From NCBI GenBank assembly GCA_038496445.1, contig JALMLS010000571.1, positions 1-64,000 on the forward strand: DNA of 64,000 nt, in the 5' to 3' direction. The translations under genes were made by a program, and so were the position numbers. Below, piece by piece: positions 1-10,386 of this stretch; the first letter of the stretch is position 1; the number at the start of each line of letters is the position of its first letter. The notes under the pieces were generated by a model. The model saw nothing but the letters and a program-made list of their open reading frames with translations, had not been told where the DNA came from and did no database searches. This DNA is from Trichosphaerium sp. ATCC 40318. Its lineage: Eukaryota > Discosea > Flabellinia > Trichosidae.

Positions 1-30
1 AAAGACTTGAAGTATTTTATTATCCAAACC

Positions 31-1073
31 ATGGCTGAACAACATAATAAACCACACGCAACGATTGTGTATGCTACAAATGGAGACCAGATGCAGTTAA
101 CGGCAACAGAAACAAGCGTACGTTCAATCTCAGTGATAACAGTCTAAAAGCTAGTTAGAACGGTATTATAGAGGTCCTAGTTGAAAATACTAAAGAAGCG
201 AGACAATACACTGAAACAGTTGAGGTATACACTCTAGCAACATTGAATAAGCGCCCACGGCGTACAATCATTAATTAACGGTCAATAATAGTTACCAAAG
301 TTCCTTAAATCTAGCGTTATTCTTTCATCTCTCAGCAATGGAAAGCTCATTGGAACCTTTAAAAATGATGTGCGGTGCTATTGGAGAAAATACCCCACGT
401 GATTATTAATCGCACTTTTGTAGAAATTGATTGTTTCTGGTGAAAACTTCCCAATGGATATCACGTTATCAGAGGTAACTCTGGATGACCAAGAAAGAAA
501 GATAATTGTTTTACAACGTCAGATTAAAGAATTACAATGTGCAAAGCGTCCCATGATAGGTAATAAATCAGCGCCTGACTTTTTTTTTATATTTTGGTAT
601 TTTGACATTAATTAACATCGCCTTCTCTCAAGATATCACCACTGCACAATCAAATGTTTTCATACTCAGAACTGGAACAGATTATAATAACTCTATATAC
701 ACCCAAACAGATGCCAATGTTTACCAAACAGTGTCTCTTATTGAGTACATCTTTTTTGAAATTCTTGATTTTACTAACAAATTAACCAAAGGCCTGCATA
801 TGTTAGACGTATTTCCATGCGTCTATACGATGGAGATAAACGTACATACACTATCACTATACAAACATCCATTGATTCAGAAAAATGGACAGATATTGTG
901 TGCGTTTCATAACGCTTTTTTTTCTATTCTCGTTCTCAAAATATTCTAGTACAAACAAACAAGTCTCGTCTGTGCAATTATTCCCAATAAACAGCAAAAT
1001 TAAACATATACGTATGAAGGGTACAAGCACTGCAAATGCTTTTTTAAACTTGACTTGGTTCCGCATTGACTGA
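31..1073 (+). CDS. small protein with BTBD9-type F5/8C (discoidin) domain
   Basis: Eight exons join in one frame: 31-117, 174-224, 292-369, 424-559, 633-744, 792-899 and 950-1073 as the clearest, all with GT-AG introns; one intron has a perfect TACTAAC branch point. The product is about 230 aa. The N-terminal half (residues about 60-105) is helical and polar with no BTB or other domain I recognise. The C-terminal 110 residues match the second half of BTBD9: RRISMRLYDGD, then TITIQTSIDSEKWTDIV, then IKHIRMKGTSTAN, which is the F5/8 type C beta-sandwich found at BTBD9 C-termini. Unlike BTBD9 there is no BTB/BACK region, so a cullin-adaptor role is not supported; carbohydrate, lipid or protein binding is the likely role by family. 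The exon structure is very fragmented for such a short gene. The ATG at 31 is the first in frame. Upstream is the window edge, so a longer 5' part cannot be excluded. Confidence 0.7.
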
Positions 1074-2384
1074 GACATTGACACGAGGTCAAAGTTCATT
1101 TGATAGGCCTGTAAAATACAAAAAAAATATTGTTCAAAATGATTTCTCACTGTTTACTTTAAGTATTGGGAATTAAAAAATTATGAGTGTAAAAAAATGT
1201 GTCGTTGGTTTCTGATCTCATTACAGTTTACTTTTACGTGTAATCCAGCTTTCGGGCTACTGGCATTTTTGACACAAAGTGCGTTCTTTTCGTAATGTGT
1301 CAAAGGTGTAAAGTCTATTGATGGCCCTTTATCGCGTGTTTAATATCTACTGAGGCGTTTAATCGATTTTGACAGGATGCGACATTGAAATCACTTCTTG
1401 AAACATAGAACGCCTTAAACGATGGCACTAGAAACGGAAACACACTCACAGACAAAAATAATACCTTGGCGGCATAAATTTTGTACCAAAGAACATTTGG
1501 TACAAATAACAACCAACAACAACCTGACGCAGTGAACTCGCTAGCGCGCCACTTTTGTAGCTTAAAGAAATGTAGAGACTTTTATTAAAATCGCCAATCA
1601 GCACTGTCACATCACTGAGAATTTACTCAAAAACACACTCTGAGTATGCACAAATGTGTGAGCGTAGAAGCACGTAGGGGTGGGAGTCACAAGGGACAGG
1701 TACGACCGATATTTTTTATCCAAAACGCTGGCTCTGGCTCTACGACGCAAAAGGTTTGCTGGAGGTGACGATACAACATACGTGTTGTTCCGCGTGTACC
1801 GAAATCGCTGCTCTAGCGTTGTAGAAGCTAAAAAAACGCATTTTATAAAGTACCGCCAATGTAACCGACACTCTACTTTTAGCTATCAATGCCGCCAAGG
1901 TGTAGACGAAGTAGCGCCTTGCTTGTTAGCGGCGGTACCGGTTCTGTTTAGGATGCCTCATTATCCAGTATCGCTATCGAATCTAACCAAAACGCGTAAT
2001 ACTGTTGCTGTGTGCTTTCATACGTGCGCCATACGTATTTTGATCTCTTTTTGCGCTCCACGACCACTTAGTGGAGATTACGAAGATTTTCGCACTTTTT
2101 TTTCGGTACACAAAACAGACGCGAGATTGTAAAGTTTTTGTTATAATTATGATAGCTACAAACTGTTTTCGCTTTAATGCGAACGACAACTTCGTCCTAG
2201 ACGAAGAGTAGGCCACGAGCTGCTCTGCGTGCTAGCGGTTTCGCGTTTTTTGTGTTTGAGTAGAATTACTGTAAGCGCTTCTATCGGCTTCCATTCAGCC
2301 AGTTTTGATTTGTTTTGTGAGAAAGCGTCGCCAAACCGAAAGGGGTTATGAATACCTTCGGTACTGTTTTTAGTAGCCCAAGAC
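1074..2384. other. 1.3 kb gap without a recognisable gene
   Basis: No spliced or unspliced coding sequence that looks like a protein family could be assembled. A 150-codon open frame lies at 1680-2132 (+), but its composition is unlike the neighbouring genes (many Arg, Cys and mixed hydrophobics, no domain). The stretch 1550-2320 is visibly richer in GC and CpG than the rest of the window. A perfect inverted repeat lies at 1480-1506. The stretch may hold an ncRNA or a decayed element; I could not identify one. Confidence 0.3.
1480..1506. repeat. perfect 11-bp inverted repeat, 5-nt loop
   Basis: TTTGTACCAAA at 1480-1490 is followed after five bases by its exact reverse complement TTTGGTACAAA at 1496-1506. 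It lies in non-coding sequence and could be a short hairpin or a protein-binding site. No T-run follows directly. Confidence 0.7.
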
Positions 2385-4301
2385 TTAGATCACATCGTCG
2401 CATTGGTCGAACTCTAAAAGCAAGTTCTTTGGGCCATATAGAACGTCATCCATGATATCGTCCTCCTAGTTAAAAAGTGAGTTTAGGTAAAACAAAAAAA
2501 AAAAAAAAACCGATTTGTACCTCGCCTTGTTCCACATGGGCATTATCAAACGATTTACGTCTGATTTTAGGCCTTCTGAAACCCATTTCTTCCCAGTTAC
2601 CTGTAGGGAAAACAGGCGCTGAATCTGGTGGATGTGTACAGTAACGTTCGCGGTTGGTTTGTGGGGTCAATATTGGCGCCCTTCTACCCACAGATGTGTT
2701 TGCGTACTAATAATCTGTAAGATGGAAAATTCTTTACGTTTACCAAAAAAATGAAAAAAAAAAAAACTAAAAGTGTGCTTACTTTTTTAACCATTGGTTG
2801 CTCTAATAATTGTTGTGCCGTTGGGCGTTCTGAAGGGTTTGGATGGAGCATTGCTCTAAACTCTAGAGTTAGACTTTGAGACAAAACGTTCAAAAGGCGT
2901 ACTTGATAAGGAAGGATAACTCTGGCGAAACGCGTTCAGGGTCATCTAGTTGCGGAGGATACATACCTGCACGCAAGTCTTGCCAAGGGCACTCCGTTAA
3001 ATTGAGGTTGCAAGCCATTTCGAGCATCATGATGCCCAAACTGAAAATATCTGAAGCACCACCAACGAGAATGCCGTCAACCTGGCATTAAAGTAAGAAT
3101 TGCGGAGAAAACAATGAACGACAAAAAAGTAGCAAAAATAAAATTAAAATCGTACTCGTAAAAGCTCAGGGGCGAGATAGTATTTATCTCCCTCCAAATC
3201 GCGCTCCCATTCACTCTTTGATATGGTCAAGCCAAAATCGGCAATTTTGAGGACTTCGTTGTTGCCAATCAAAACGTTGGCTGGTTTTATGTCCATGTGT
3301 AGTAAGCTCTTGGAGTGAATATGTGCGACACCAAGGGCCATATCTGCGAGAAATCGCCAAAGCTAAAAAAAGTCGTTAATAAGTGTCCAACACAGTTTCA
3401 AAAGCAAAAAAAAGCCAAAAAAAGCGTTGCCGGCAAAAAGCAAAATAGAAAACTAGAATTCCTAAAATGCAGCGTAGATACGAACCTTTTCTTCTGGAAT
3501 CTTATCCAAAACGGACTTCATGTAGTTGTCCATACTCATATGACATAGTTCGGTCAAAATATAGATATTCTGGACAAGTAGTCAGACATCAGACGGTTTG
3601 AAAAAAAAAAAAAAAAGTTTGATTTTGTACTACAGAGCTCTTGTAGCTACTATTTTACCAATGCAAACTGTACAAAATAAAGATATTCTGACGGGTTTCG
3701 TTTTTTCGAACGTTTTCTTACCTCCCAGTCGTTGGTGAAATATTCAAAATATCGAAGACAATTAGGATGTGGACCAATCATACGTCCTGTATGGAACTCT
3801 TTTTTGGCTTGTTCGCTAGAAAAAATTGGTTATTTCTCCCAGAAGCCTATTTTTTAAATTATATTTAACTCGTACATATCAGATCGTCTTGGAAATCTAC
3901 GTTTGAGGCCTTTTAGGGCATATTCTTGTCCGCTTTTTTTTTCCCGTACACGGTAAACCTGCGAGAAGGCGCCCTCGCCTATCCTTTGCACGAATTCAAA
4001 TCTGTCTCGCAGTGTTTGAGTTAATGGCCTTGCTCCCGCTACAAGGGCTGTTAGGTAAAAGTTTTCGTCGTGAATAAACCGTACGTGTATTGTAGTGGGC
4101 TACAGGAGATTTTGCGGGAGCTTCAGGGCACGGTTTGAACGGTTGGCGATTCTCTTTGTCGATCTTCTTTTCCGAGAAGACTCTAGTGTCTGCGAAGGCG
4201 GAGCTGTCTGGCCGTACAAGTGGCGTTTTGGGTAGTGATGAAGGCGAGCTAAAGTAATCGTTTGGTTTTCTACTGGCAAGGGGAGTGCTCATTTTGATCA
4301 T
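2385..4301 (-). CDS. Wee1/Myt1-like protein kinase
   Basis: Multi-exon kinase that by family would phosphorylate the inhibitory Tyr (and Thr) of a cyclin-dependent kinase to delay mitosis. The N-terminal ~90 residues are Ser/Pro/Lys-rich and disordered, as in Wee1. A 37-nt intron then leads into the kinase domain: glycine loop GEGAFSQVY, ATP-binding Lys in YALKGLK, catalytic loop HMDIKPANV, metal-binding ADFGL, and the Wee1-type activation segment EGDKYYLAPELL. The last exon encodes EDDIMDDVLYGPKNLLLEF and stops at 2385-2387. The C-terminal exon junction is a GTACAA donor and a TTTTTAACTAG acceptor. Catalytic Asp and DFG are both present, so the enzyme should be active. The start is the ATG at 4301 (an alternative is three codons later). 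It is divergent from uS12m. Wee1 rather than Myt1 is favoured because I see no transmembrane segment. Confidence 0.85.
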
Positions 4302-4659
4302 TAGAACTGCTGAAGCACTGTGTGTATGCTCTTTGTATGATTTAGAAGAATTCTATTGTACAAAGTGAGGTTGGCGTTTGAAGATGGCGCGAAAATTTGT
4401 GAAAAAAAGACGTTCATTTCCGATTCGTTTTTGGAAAATTGCCAATTTTCTGCTTAGTGGAAACGGCATCGTCTGTTAGATAAATAGAACGTACGTATTG
4501 ATATTTGAGGTTTTTCGGTACAAGTTTTTGAACTTTTAAATCCCACGTGAGTCGTTGCAAGTACTGATTTTAAACTTTATTTTATTCGTTAACGAAACTT
4601 AACGTAGACTATATTAAGTCGTTTATATCCGGTGCTGACAGCTCTAGCACGCCGCAGCC
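4302..4659. promoter_or_regulatory. shared 5' region of divergent Wee1-like and uS12m genes
   Basis: 358 bp lie between two diverging start codons. It contains a CACGTG E-box-like palindrome (about 4544) and a TATATTAAG/TTTATATCC stretch 40-60 bp before the uS12m start. This is inferred to hold both promoters; no start site is visible. Confidence 0.4.
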
Positions 4660-5319
4660 ATGTTAAGAATATCTCGCGCCGCATGGCAACCTACTGGAGT
4701 TCGTATGACTGCTCAGGGTACATAATTGAGGCAATTATGCAACAATTCATAATTTAATGTTATTTTAGTGTCTGCGCCTTCACAATTTGTGCGTACGAAG
4801 GTATCTAGGAGTAAGCTCTTCAAAGGAAAACGATTGAAAACTTCGCAAATGAGACACCCATCTGCCGTATCTCTTCTATTTAAAGGTTCTCCAATGCGTC
4901 GTGGAGTAGTAACCAAAACTTTGAACGTAACACCACGTAAACCGAACTCAGCTAAGCGAAAAGTAAGCATTAAGAAGCCTGCACTACGTTAAACTTGTTC
5001 AGGTCGCTAGAGTAAAATTATTCCACTCTGGAGAAGAAATATACGCAACAATACCAGGACAAGACCACAATTTACATGAGCACGCTCAAGTCCTTGTAAG
5101 AGGATCATCTCCAAACGATTTACCAGGTACAGCAAAAAAAGCAATCAAAATAATTTTATTCCTCTTGTAATCCTTCAATCCGTCATTATAACAATACTAC
5201 AAGGTATCAACTGTTCTTTGGTGAAAGGAAAATACGATTTCTCTCCATACGAGCGCATTAAGCGTAGTAAACGTAGATCCAAGTTTGGTATCAAGAAACC
5301 GCGAGAGGGTGATGCATAA
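4660..5319 (+). CDS. mitochondrial ribosomal protein uS12m
   Basis: Four exons: 4660-4717, 4769-4962, 5003-5126, 5204-5319. The protein is the decoding-centre protein of the small mitochondrial ribosomal subunit. A short basic presequence (MLRISRAAW...) precedes the family core. Signature stretches are [60 protein letters not shown] and [20 protein letters not shown] (the PNSA and DLPG loops of S12). The C-terminus is basic ([12 protein letters not shown]), ending with TAA at 5317-5319. The length of about 163 aa fits a mature bacterial-type S12 of ~124 aa plus a targeting peptide and a small insertion. Nuclear location with a targeting peptide shows transfer of rps12 from the mitochondrion, as in animals and fungi. 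Confidence 0.92.
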
Positions 5320-6051
5320 TTTAAAAATCTCATGAAAGTATAACTGAGAAAGGGTTATTCTATTCGCGCCAACTCGCTTCGTAATTCTGTATGTACACAG
5401 CTGTAAGTATAAACGAAAACAAAAAGTATTCAAAAAAAGGTATTCGATTTTAATTGGTTCAAGCTTCAAAACCTCATTTTGGCGTTAAAATTCATTGGTG
5501 AAAGTACTGCTACGCATGGGTGTTCTAGTAGGCACAGTTTAGCCACTGTTTTATGGTTTGCAAAAAATAATGTTTTCACAAGTCGTCTTTGTTAATGTGA
5601 TAAAACTAAGCACCATGTACTATTACGTAACCAAACAAGTGTATTCGCAAGGTGGAATTCACACAACAATTCTCAATTCTAACCGTTATGCTGTATATTA
5701 TTGCTCTTCAAAAGAGACTATGCTTAGAAGGCAAGCTAACTGGGCCAAAGAAACCTTCCTCGTACCAAGTCAGGCGTCGCAGTGAGCACCGCTCGCTCCG
5801 CCAGATTTTGCATCGTTCATTGTAGGCTACTTGAGTGATGAAACTGATTAGCGTAGCTAATAAATCCGTTTGGAAGAAACGGTACAGGCCGTTTAGTTTT
5901 TGCACTTTTTGATAGTCTTGAATCTATGAACGGAGCTTACCAAAGCCTGATCAATGGATCTAGTTAACTGCGACAGGTTTCAAGCTTGTTACAAATTCAG
6001 TCATGATAGTACAGGTGACGTATTGACAGGTAATCAGTTTTAATATAGATT
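5320..6051. other. 730-bp gap between convergent genes
   Basis: A 75-codon + strand frame (5558-5785) has no start context, splice partner or family resemblance. I see no RNA gene. It contains the 3' ends of uS12m and of the minus-strand gene at 6052. Confidence 0.3.
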
Positions 6052-6411
6052 TCAAGTATTTTTATTAAATCCAACAGCTTTACAGAATTCATCAATCTTA
6101 TTCTCGACATGTAAATCTATAAGCCTATGTACTACTGCAGTGTATCTAGGTCCTCTGCCTCCGTTGTCTTCTAGCCTCTTCAGCTCTTCTACTTCAAATT
6201 TAAACTTCTCTAGTGATCCAAAAGCGACTACTATTTCGACCTTTCTATCAAACTCTTTTTGCGTTATTGGTGTCTCTAGCTTAACTGCTTGTAGTAGTTG
6301 TTTAAACTGAGAAGCTCTCCTTTGTGTTGCAGTCGTTTCACCACGTTGATCTTGGGGTTCGATAACGAGGTGTCGTAGCATGTCGTACTTTCTTCCTTTA
6401 AATGCTTCCAT
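6052..6411 (-). CDS. small helical protein, function unknown
   Basis: Single-exon frame of 119 aa beginning MEAFKGRKYDMLRHL. The composition is that of a real soluble protein: charged and amphipathic, with predicted helices around TQRRASQFKQLLQAV, KEFDRKVEIVVAFGSLEKF and RYTAVVHRLIDLHVENKID. There is no signal peptide, membrane segment or cysteine motif. It is divergent (265 bp) from the AAA ATPase gene. I do not recognise the family. A small subunit of a larger complex is a possibility only. Confidence 0.6.
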   Translation of the reverse strand: MEAFKGRKYDMLRHLVIEPQDQRGETTATQRRASQFKQLLQAVKLETPITQKEFDRKVEIVVAFGSLEKFKFEVEELKRLEDNGGRGPRYTAVVHRLIDLHVENKIDEFCKAVGFNKNT

Positions 6412-6676
6412 TTGCGTGTGTTGTGCGTGATAATGAAAACTGTATTTTCAATCAAGGTGATATCACTTAAATACCTTAAGTGTTGGGGCTATTTTTTTTG
6501 TATTGCACCGACGCGCTTGTATGCTTATACGCTATTGTTACGTGTAAGGCGTAATCTACGATACTTTTCAATCAGAAACAGCTGTTTGAACATTAGCGAC
6601 TTTTTACCCTAAATTTATTTGGTTCGTTGAAAAACACTTCAGAGTGCTTTGTTAGTTACAAAAATATCGACACATT

Positions 6677-9600
6677 ATGGCGACCGCTATTACAGCCACA
6701 GCCCCGAGATCTGTTGAACGTCAGCTTTATTATTTGCTACAACAAGGCCGAAAGGACTATTATGGGAAGATTAGAGAAGATGCAATGCGTATGATACGTG
6801 TCGTTGTAATCTTCGGTGAAGATCAGGTTCTTGTGCCTGTACCAAGGGCCGAAAGCCTTGAATACCTCTATAAAGAAATAGAAAAGCGTTTGTTGGCTCA
6901 CTACAACAAAACAGTTACTATCAAGCGCGTAACGTACACAGAAGACGGAATCGCCGTTAAGCCCGATAAACGCGATCCAAGCGTAGGCAGGGTGATAAAA
7001 TCAGGTAAGCTAGGCGGTTCAAAAACAAAAAAAACTAACGCAAACACAAAGGTGTGACAGTGTGGGCTTATGAAACAGAGGCGTCAAGCAACCCAGAGTT
7101 GGGTACAAAAATTTAATCACAGCCGCTGTTTAACAGAAAAAGCAACAGTCTTGTTTCTGGCTGCTCGTCTAATAACATTCTAGATATCGCCGTTGAAGAG
7201 CTTGAACGAGAGTTTCCAGAGCCAGACTCGTTTACAGTCACCAGACTGGTTGTTCGCGATCCCATCACAAAAGAGGTCATAGAGAACAAGGTGGTACTCA
7301 AGATTATCGCAGAGGATCTTAAACGCGCTCTCCGATCAATCCTAAGCAAGTCTGCTTTGTACAGCAAGAAACCTGTCGACGTACGCCCAGAAGCACTCTG
7401 AACGCTTGTAAATCATAAACTAACTTGCTGAAACAGATCTCAGCGCGGGAATTGATGAAGTACTTGCCTGTTATTAAGACAAAGAACAGGTCAAGAAAGA
7501 CGCACATGCAGCTCAAGTTAGATCGTCTCAAGCAGAGAAAAATCTACGAAATGACAAAACATGAAAAACCTAAGCAAAGTACAGGAAAAATAAGGTCTAT
7601 GGATGAGGTTAGTTTACTTGTCTAATATTGCTCGCTGGTACATAGATTTTATTCTTATCGTTTTCTATTTAGGTCTGGGCACCTCTATGTGAGTTTTTGA
7701 CCAAAGAATTTGCTGCAGTCACGAAGAAGATTGAGGCCATGCTTAAAGATGTAAGCATCTTTTATTTTTTTTTCTTCCGAAATAAGATTTTATTGCTTTC
7801 AAGGAATTTGCCCCCTCTGTGATTGTATGTTTGTTCTAATGGTTTTTTTCAGAAAAAGATTACATATGATTCCCTGTGGTATGTTTTTAATCCAAAACAA
7901 ATGATAAAAGGTGCGATAATCAGAGAAAATAGTTTTTGTTTTTTGAGAAAAACTCAATATCTGCTTTTGAACCCAAATGCATGTGATGGACTAATCTTTA
8001 CTTCTTAGTTCGCGTTGGTCTTGCTTGGGTTGGTATGAAAGTTAAAAAAGCGGATTATGTTAGATCTAGTTGGTCTCCTCGCTTCGACGTTGTTGGTACC
8101 TGCATTAAGGTAACCAACAATTTTTTTTACAAAATTTATTTTTACAGCCTCTATTAACTCTTTTTTGAAGACCAATGGTGCTCAGTTTTACACCACTGAT
8201 CAAACGTATACATTACCACCATTTAAAGGTGTCATGAAGCTTGAGGGTACGCCGGAATTAATAATTTTTGAAAAACAAGAAATTTTGGTATTTACCTCTG
8301 CTTTAGAGCTACCGTTTATGCCTCTTGATGATGACACAAAGAAAGAGCTAACTGAACGTGGAAAATTATTCAGAGATCTTGGATTTGGAGCACACTACAG
8401 AAAGTAAGACAACAAAGAGTTGAACCATCAAACTCTCTTTTTTTTTGGGTTCAAAAATCAAATATTCCTCGGCTTAATACAATTGTACAGGTATACTGGT
8501 TCCATCTCTAAGAAGCAATGGTGGGCTACTAACCTTATACGTGCGGATGGACGTGTTATGGTCGATTGTTATACATTTCTACGCGTGAGTACCCATGTTA
8601 TTTGTTTTTACATTTTTTGGTTTTTATTCATTCTTTAGATGAACCCAAACTACTCTGTATTTAGTAGAAGACCTACTTCTATTGTTCATAACCTAACAGA
8701 TGAAAATCTATGGATGACATGGCCTACAATTGGTGGTTTTTCATTCAGCGCTAAAACATGGGGAGAAATCTCAGTTACTGACTTGGGACCTGTAGATTGG
8801 GATACAACAGCCTTTGAAAGGTTTGTCACAAACTTTAAATATTTTTTTTGCTTTTCCTCAACACTTCGTGCTACCATTTCCTTTAGATTGGTATTCCCAG
8901 ATAAGAACAAGAGTTTGATTGAGAGTCTTGTCAAAAATCAAAGAAGAACGGACTTACCTGTTGATTTCATCCAAGGAAAAGGAGCTGGCTGTATTTTCTT
9001 GTTGCATGGTAGCCCTGGTACTGGTAAAACTTTGACTGCAGAAGGTATGTCGGAGCAGGAAGTAGCATTGAAGGCTTTTTTTTGACTTTTTTTTTGTTTT
9101 TAGCAATTGCAGAGTTGTTGAAGCGTCCTCTTTACAGTGTATCTGTTGGTGAGCTTGGAACAGATACTGCTAACCTAGAGACAAAGTTGAAGGAAATTTT
9201 GGATTTAGCAGAATCATGGGATGCTGTTATCCTCATTGATGAGGTACTTGCGCTCTCATTGACTTACTATTCTTTGAGGTGGCGTTAATAACAACTGTAT
9301 TAGGCGGATATCTTCTTGGAGGCACGTCAAGACAATGATGTAACACGTAATGCTATGTACGGGGTTTTGTTGTTATGAGAGAAAGAGATTGTTTACAGTT
9401 TGTTACTTTTAGGGTTGGTGTGTTTTTAAGGCTTCTTGAATATCATGATGGTGTTTTGTTCCTTACTACTAATCGTGTAAAGTGCTTTGATAGTGCGTTC
9501 CACTCACGTATTTCAATCGCTTTGAAGTATCACGATTTCGGCGATGATACAAGGAAGAAAGTACGTAAATGATGATCACCACACTTAGTTTTTTTTTACT

Positions 9601-9878
9601 TATTTCTATTTTTTTTTTGTAGGTTTGGGATAACTTGCTCAAGTCTGCAGGCATCACTACTTTAGACTCTAACGCTTTATTGAAATATGACCTTAATGGA
9701 CGTCAAATAAGATCTACTATACGTCTTTCGCAATCAATAGCAAAGACTGAAGGCGTGCCTATATCAGAAGAGCATATTGAGCGAACTGTATGTCCACCCG
9801 TTCAAAACTTCAAAATCAGGTTGTAACTTTTGGTTTTAGGTTGGTATCACCGTAGCATTCAAGAATGCCTTCAAATAG
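6677..9878 (+). CDS. DUF7025-type AAA+ ATPase
   Basis: Seventeen exons with consistent phases give 738 aa: 6677-7004, 7052-7102, 7184-7380, 7437-7607, 7673-7750, 7804-7824, 7853-7910, 8009-8109, 8171-8403, 8491-8584, 8639-8820, 8887-9044, 9104-9243, 9304-9356, 9413-9560, 9623-9787, 9840-9878. The first ~110 residues look like a ubiquitin-like/PB1-type beta-grasp (RVVVIFGEDQVLVPVPRAES ... YTEDGIAV). The middle matches the DUF7025 region of fungal AAA proteins (MWPTIGGFSF-like stretches, GRVMVDCYTFLRMNPNY). The C-terminal ATPase has Walker A GSPGTGKT, Walker B VILIDEAD, sensor FLTTNRV and an Arg in SRI. One exon is only 7 codons and the next intron 28 nt. Such proteins are typical of fungi; their substrate is unknown. 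A remodelling or disaggregation activity in cytosol or nucleus is inferred from the AAA fold. Confidence 0.85.
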
Positions 9879-10386
9879 AGGAGTATGCAACATCTACGAG
9901 CTTGTAACAAGCATCAATAAAACACAAAGCAAGAAAGAGTCCTGCACTTGTTTTCTTAACTATGAACTAGACAACTGTCCTTTGTTATTGGAAGTTCATT
10001 GCACAATGAGTGTAAATTCTTCCCTAAATTGTACCTATTGAGTGCTGTACTTTTGCGCCTGTGTTTACAAATATGGAAACCCATCCATCGCTGAGGCGGG
10101 TTCCACCTTTTGATGTTACAATGTAAAATATGAAAAATAAAACGCTGAGGCAACCATAATTTTGAAGTTAAACACCCGTCTCACTCAACCAGTAACACGC
10201 AACGAGGTAATTTTTTTTTTTCTATCGAAAACGCAGTGTTAACTTGGGCTTTGCGCAGAAAGAACAATATGATACTCTTCGAGACATTACTTTTTTTGGC
10301 TTCTTGAAGCTTTGAGACTTTGTTGAACACACGTGGAATTCATTCTCCATATAAAAAGGGCTAGCGCACCTGCTGAATGTCTAACA
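9879..10386. other. 508-bp intergenic region upstream of the GPCR gene
   Basis: No gene recognised. The last 60 bp hold the putative promoter listed separately. Confidence 0.4.
10330..10361 (+). promoter_or_regulatory. E-box plus TATA-like core promoter of the GPCR gene
   Basis: CACGTG at 10330-10335 is followed by CCATATAAAAAGGG at about 10348-10361, ending some 25 bp before the ATG at 10387. The order and spacing resemble a TATA promoter with an upstream bHLH-type site. Inferred from sequence only. Confidence 0.4.

Noticed and set aside
1680-2132. 150-codon open reading frame on the + strand
   Set aside because: No protein-like pattern, no splice partners, overlaps another long frame on the opposite strand; likely a by-product of local GC-rich composition.
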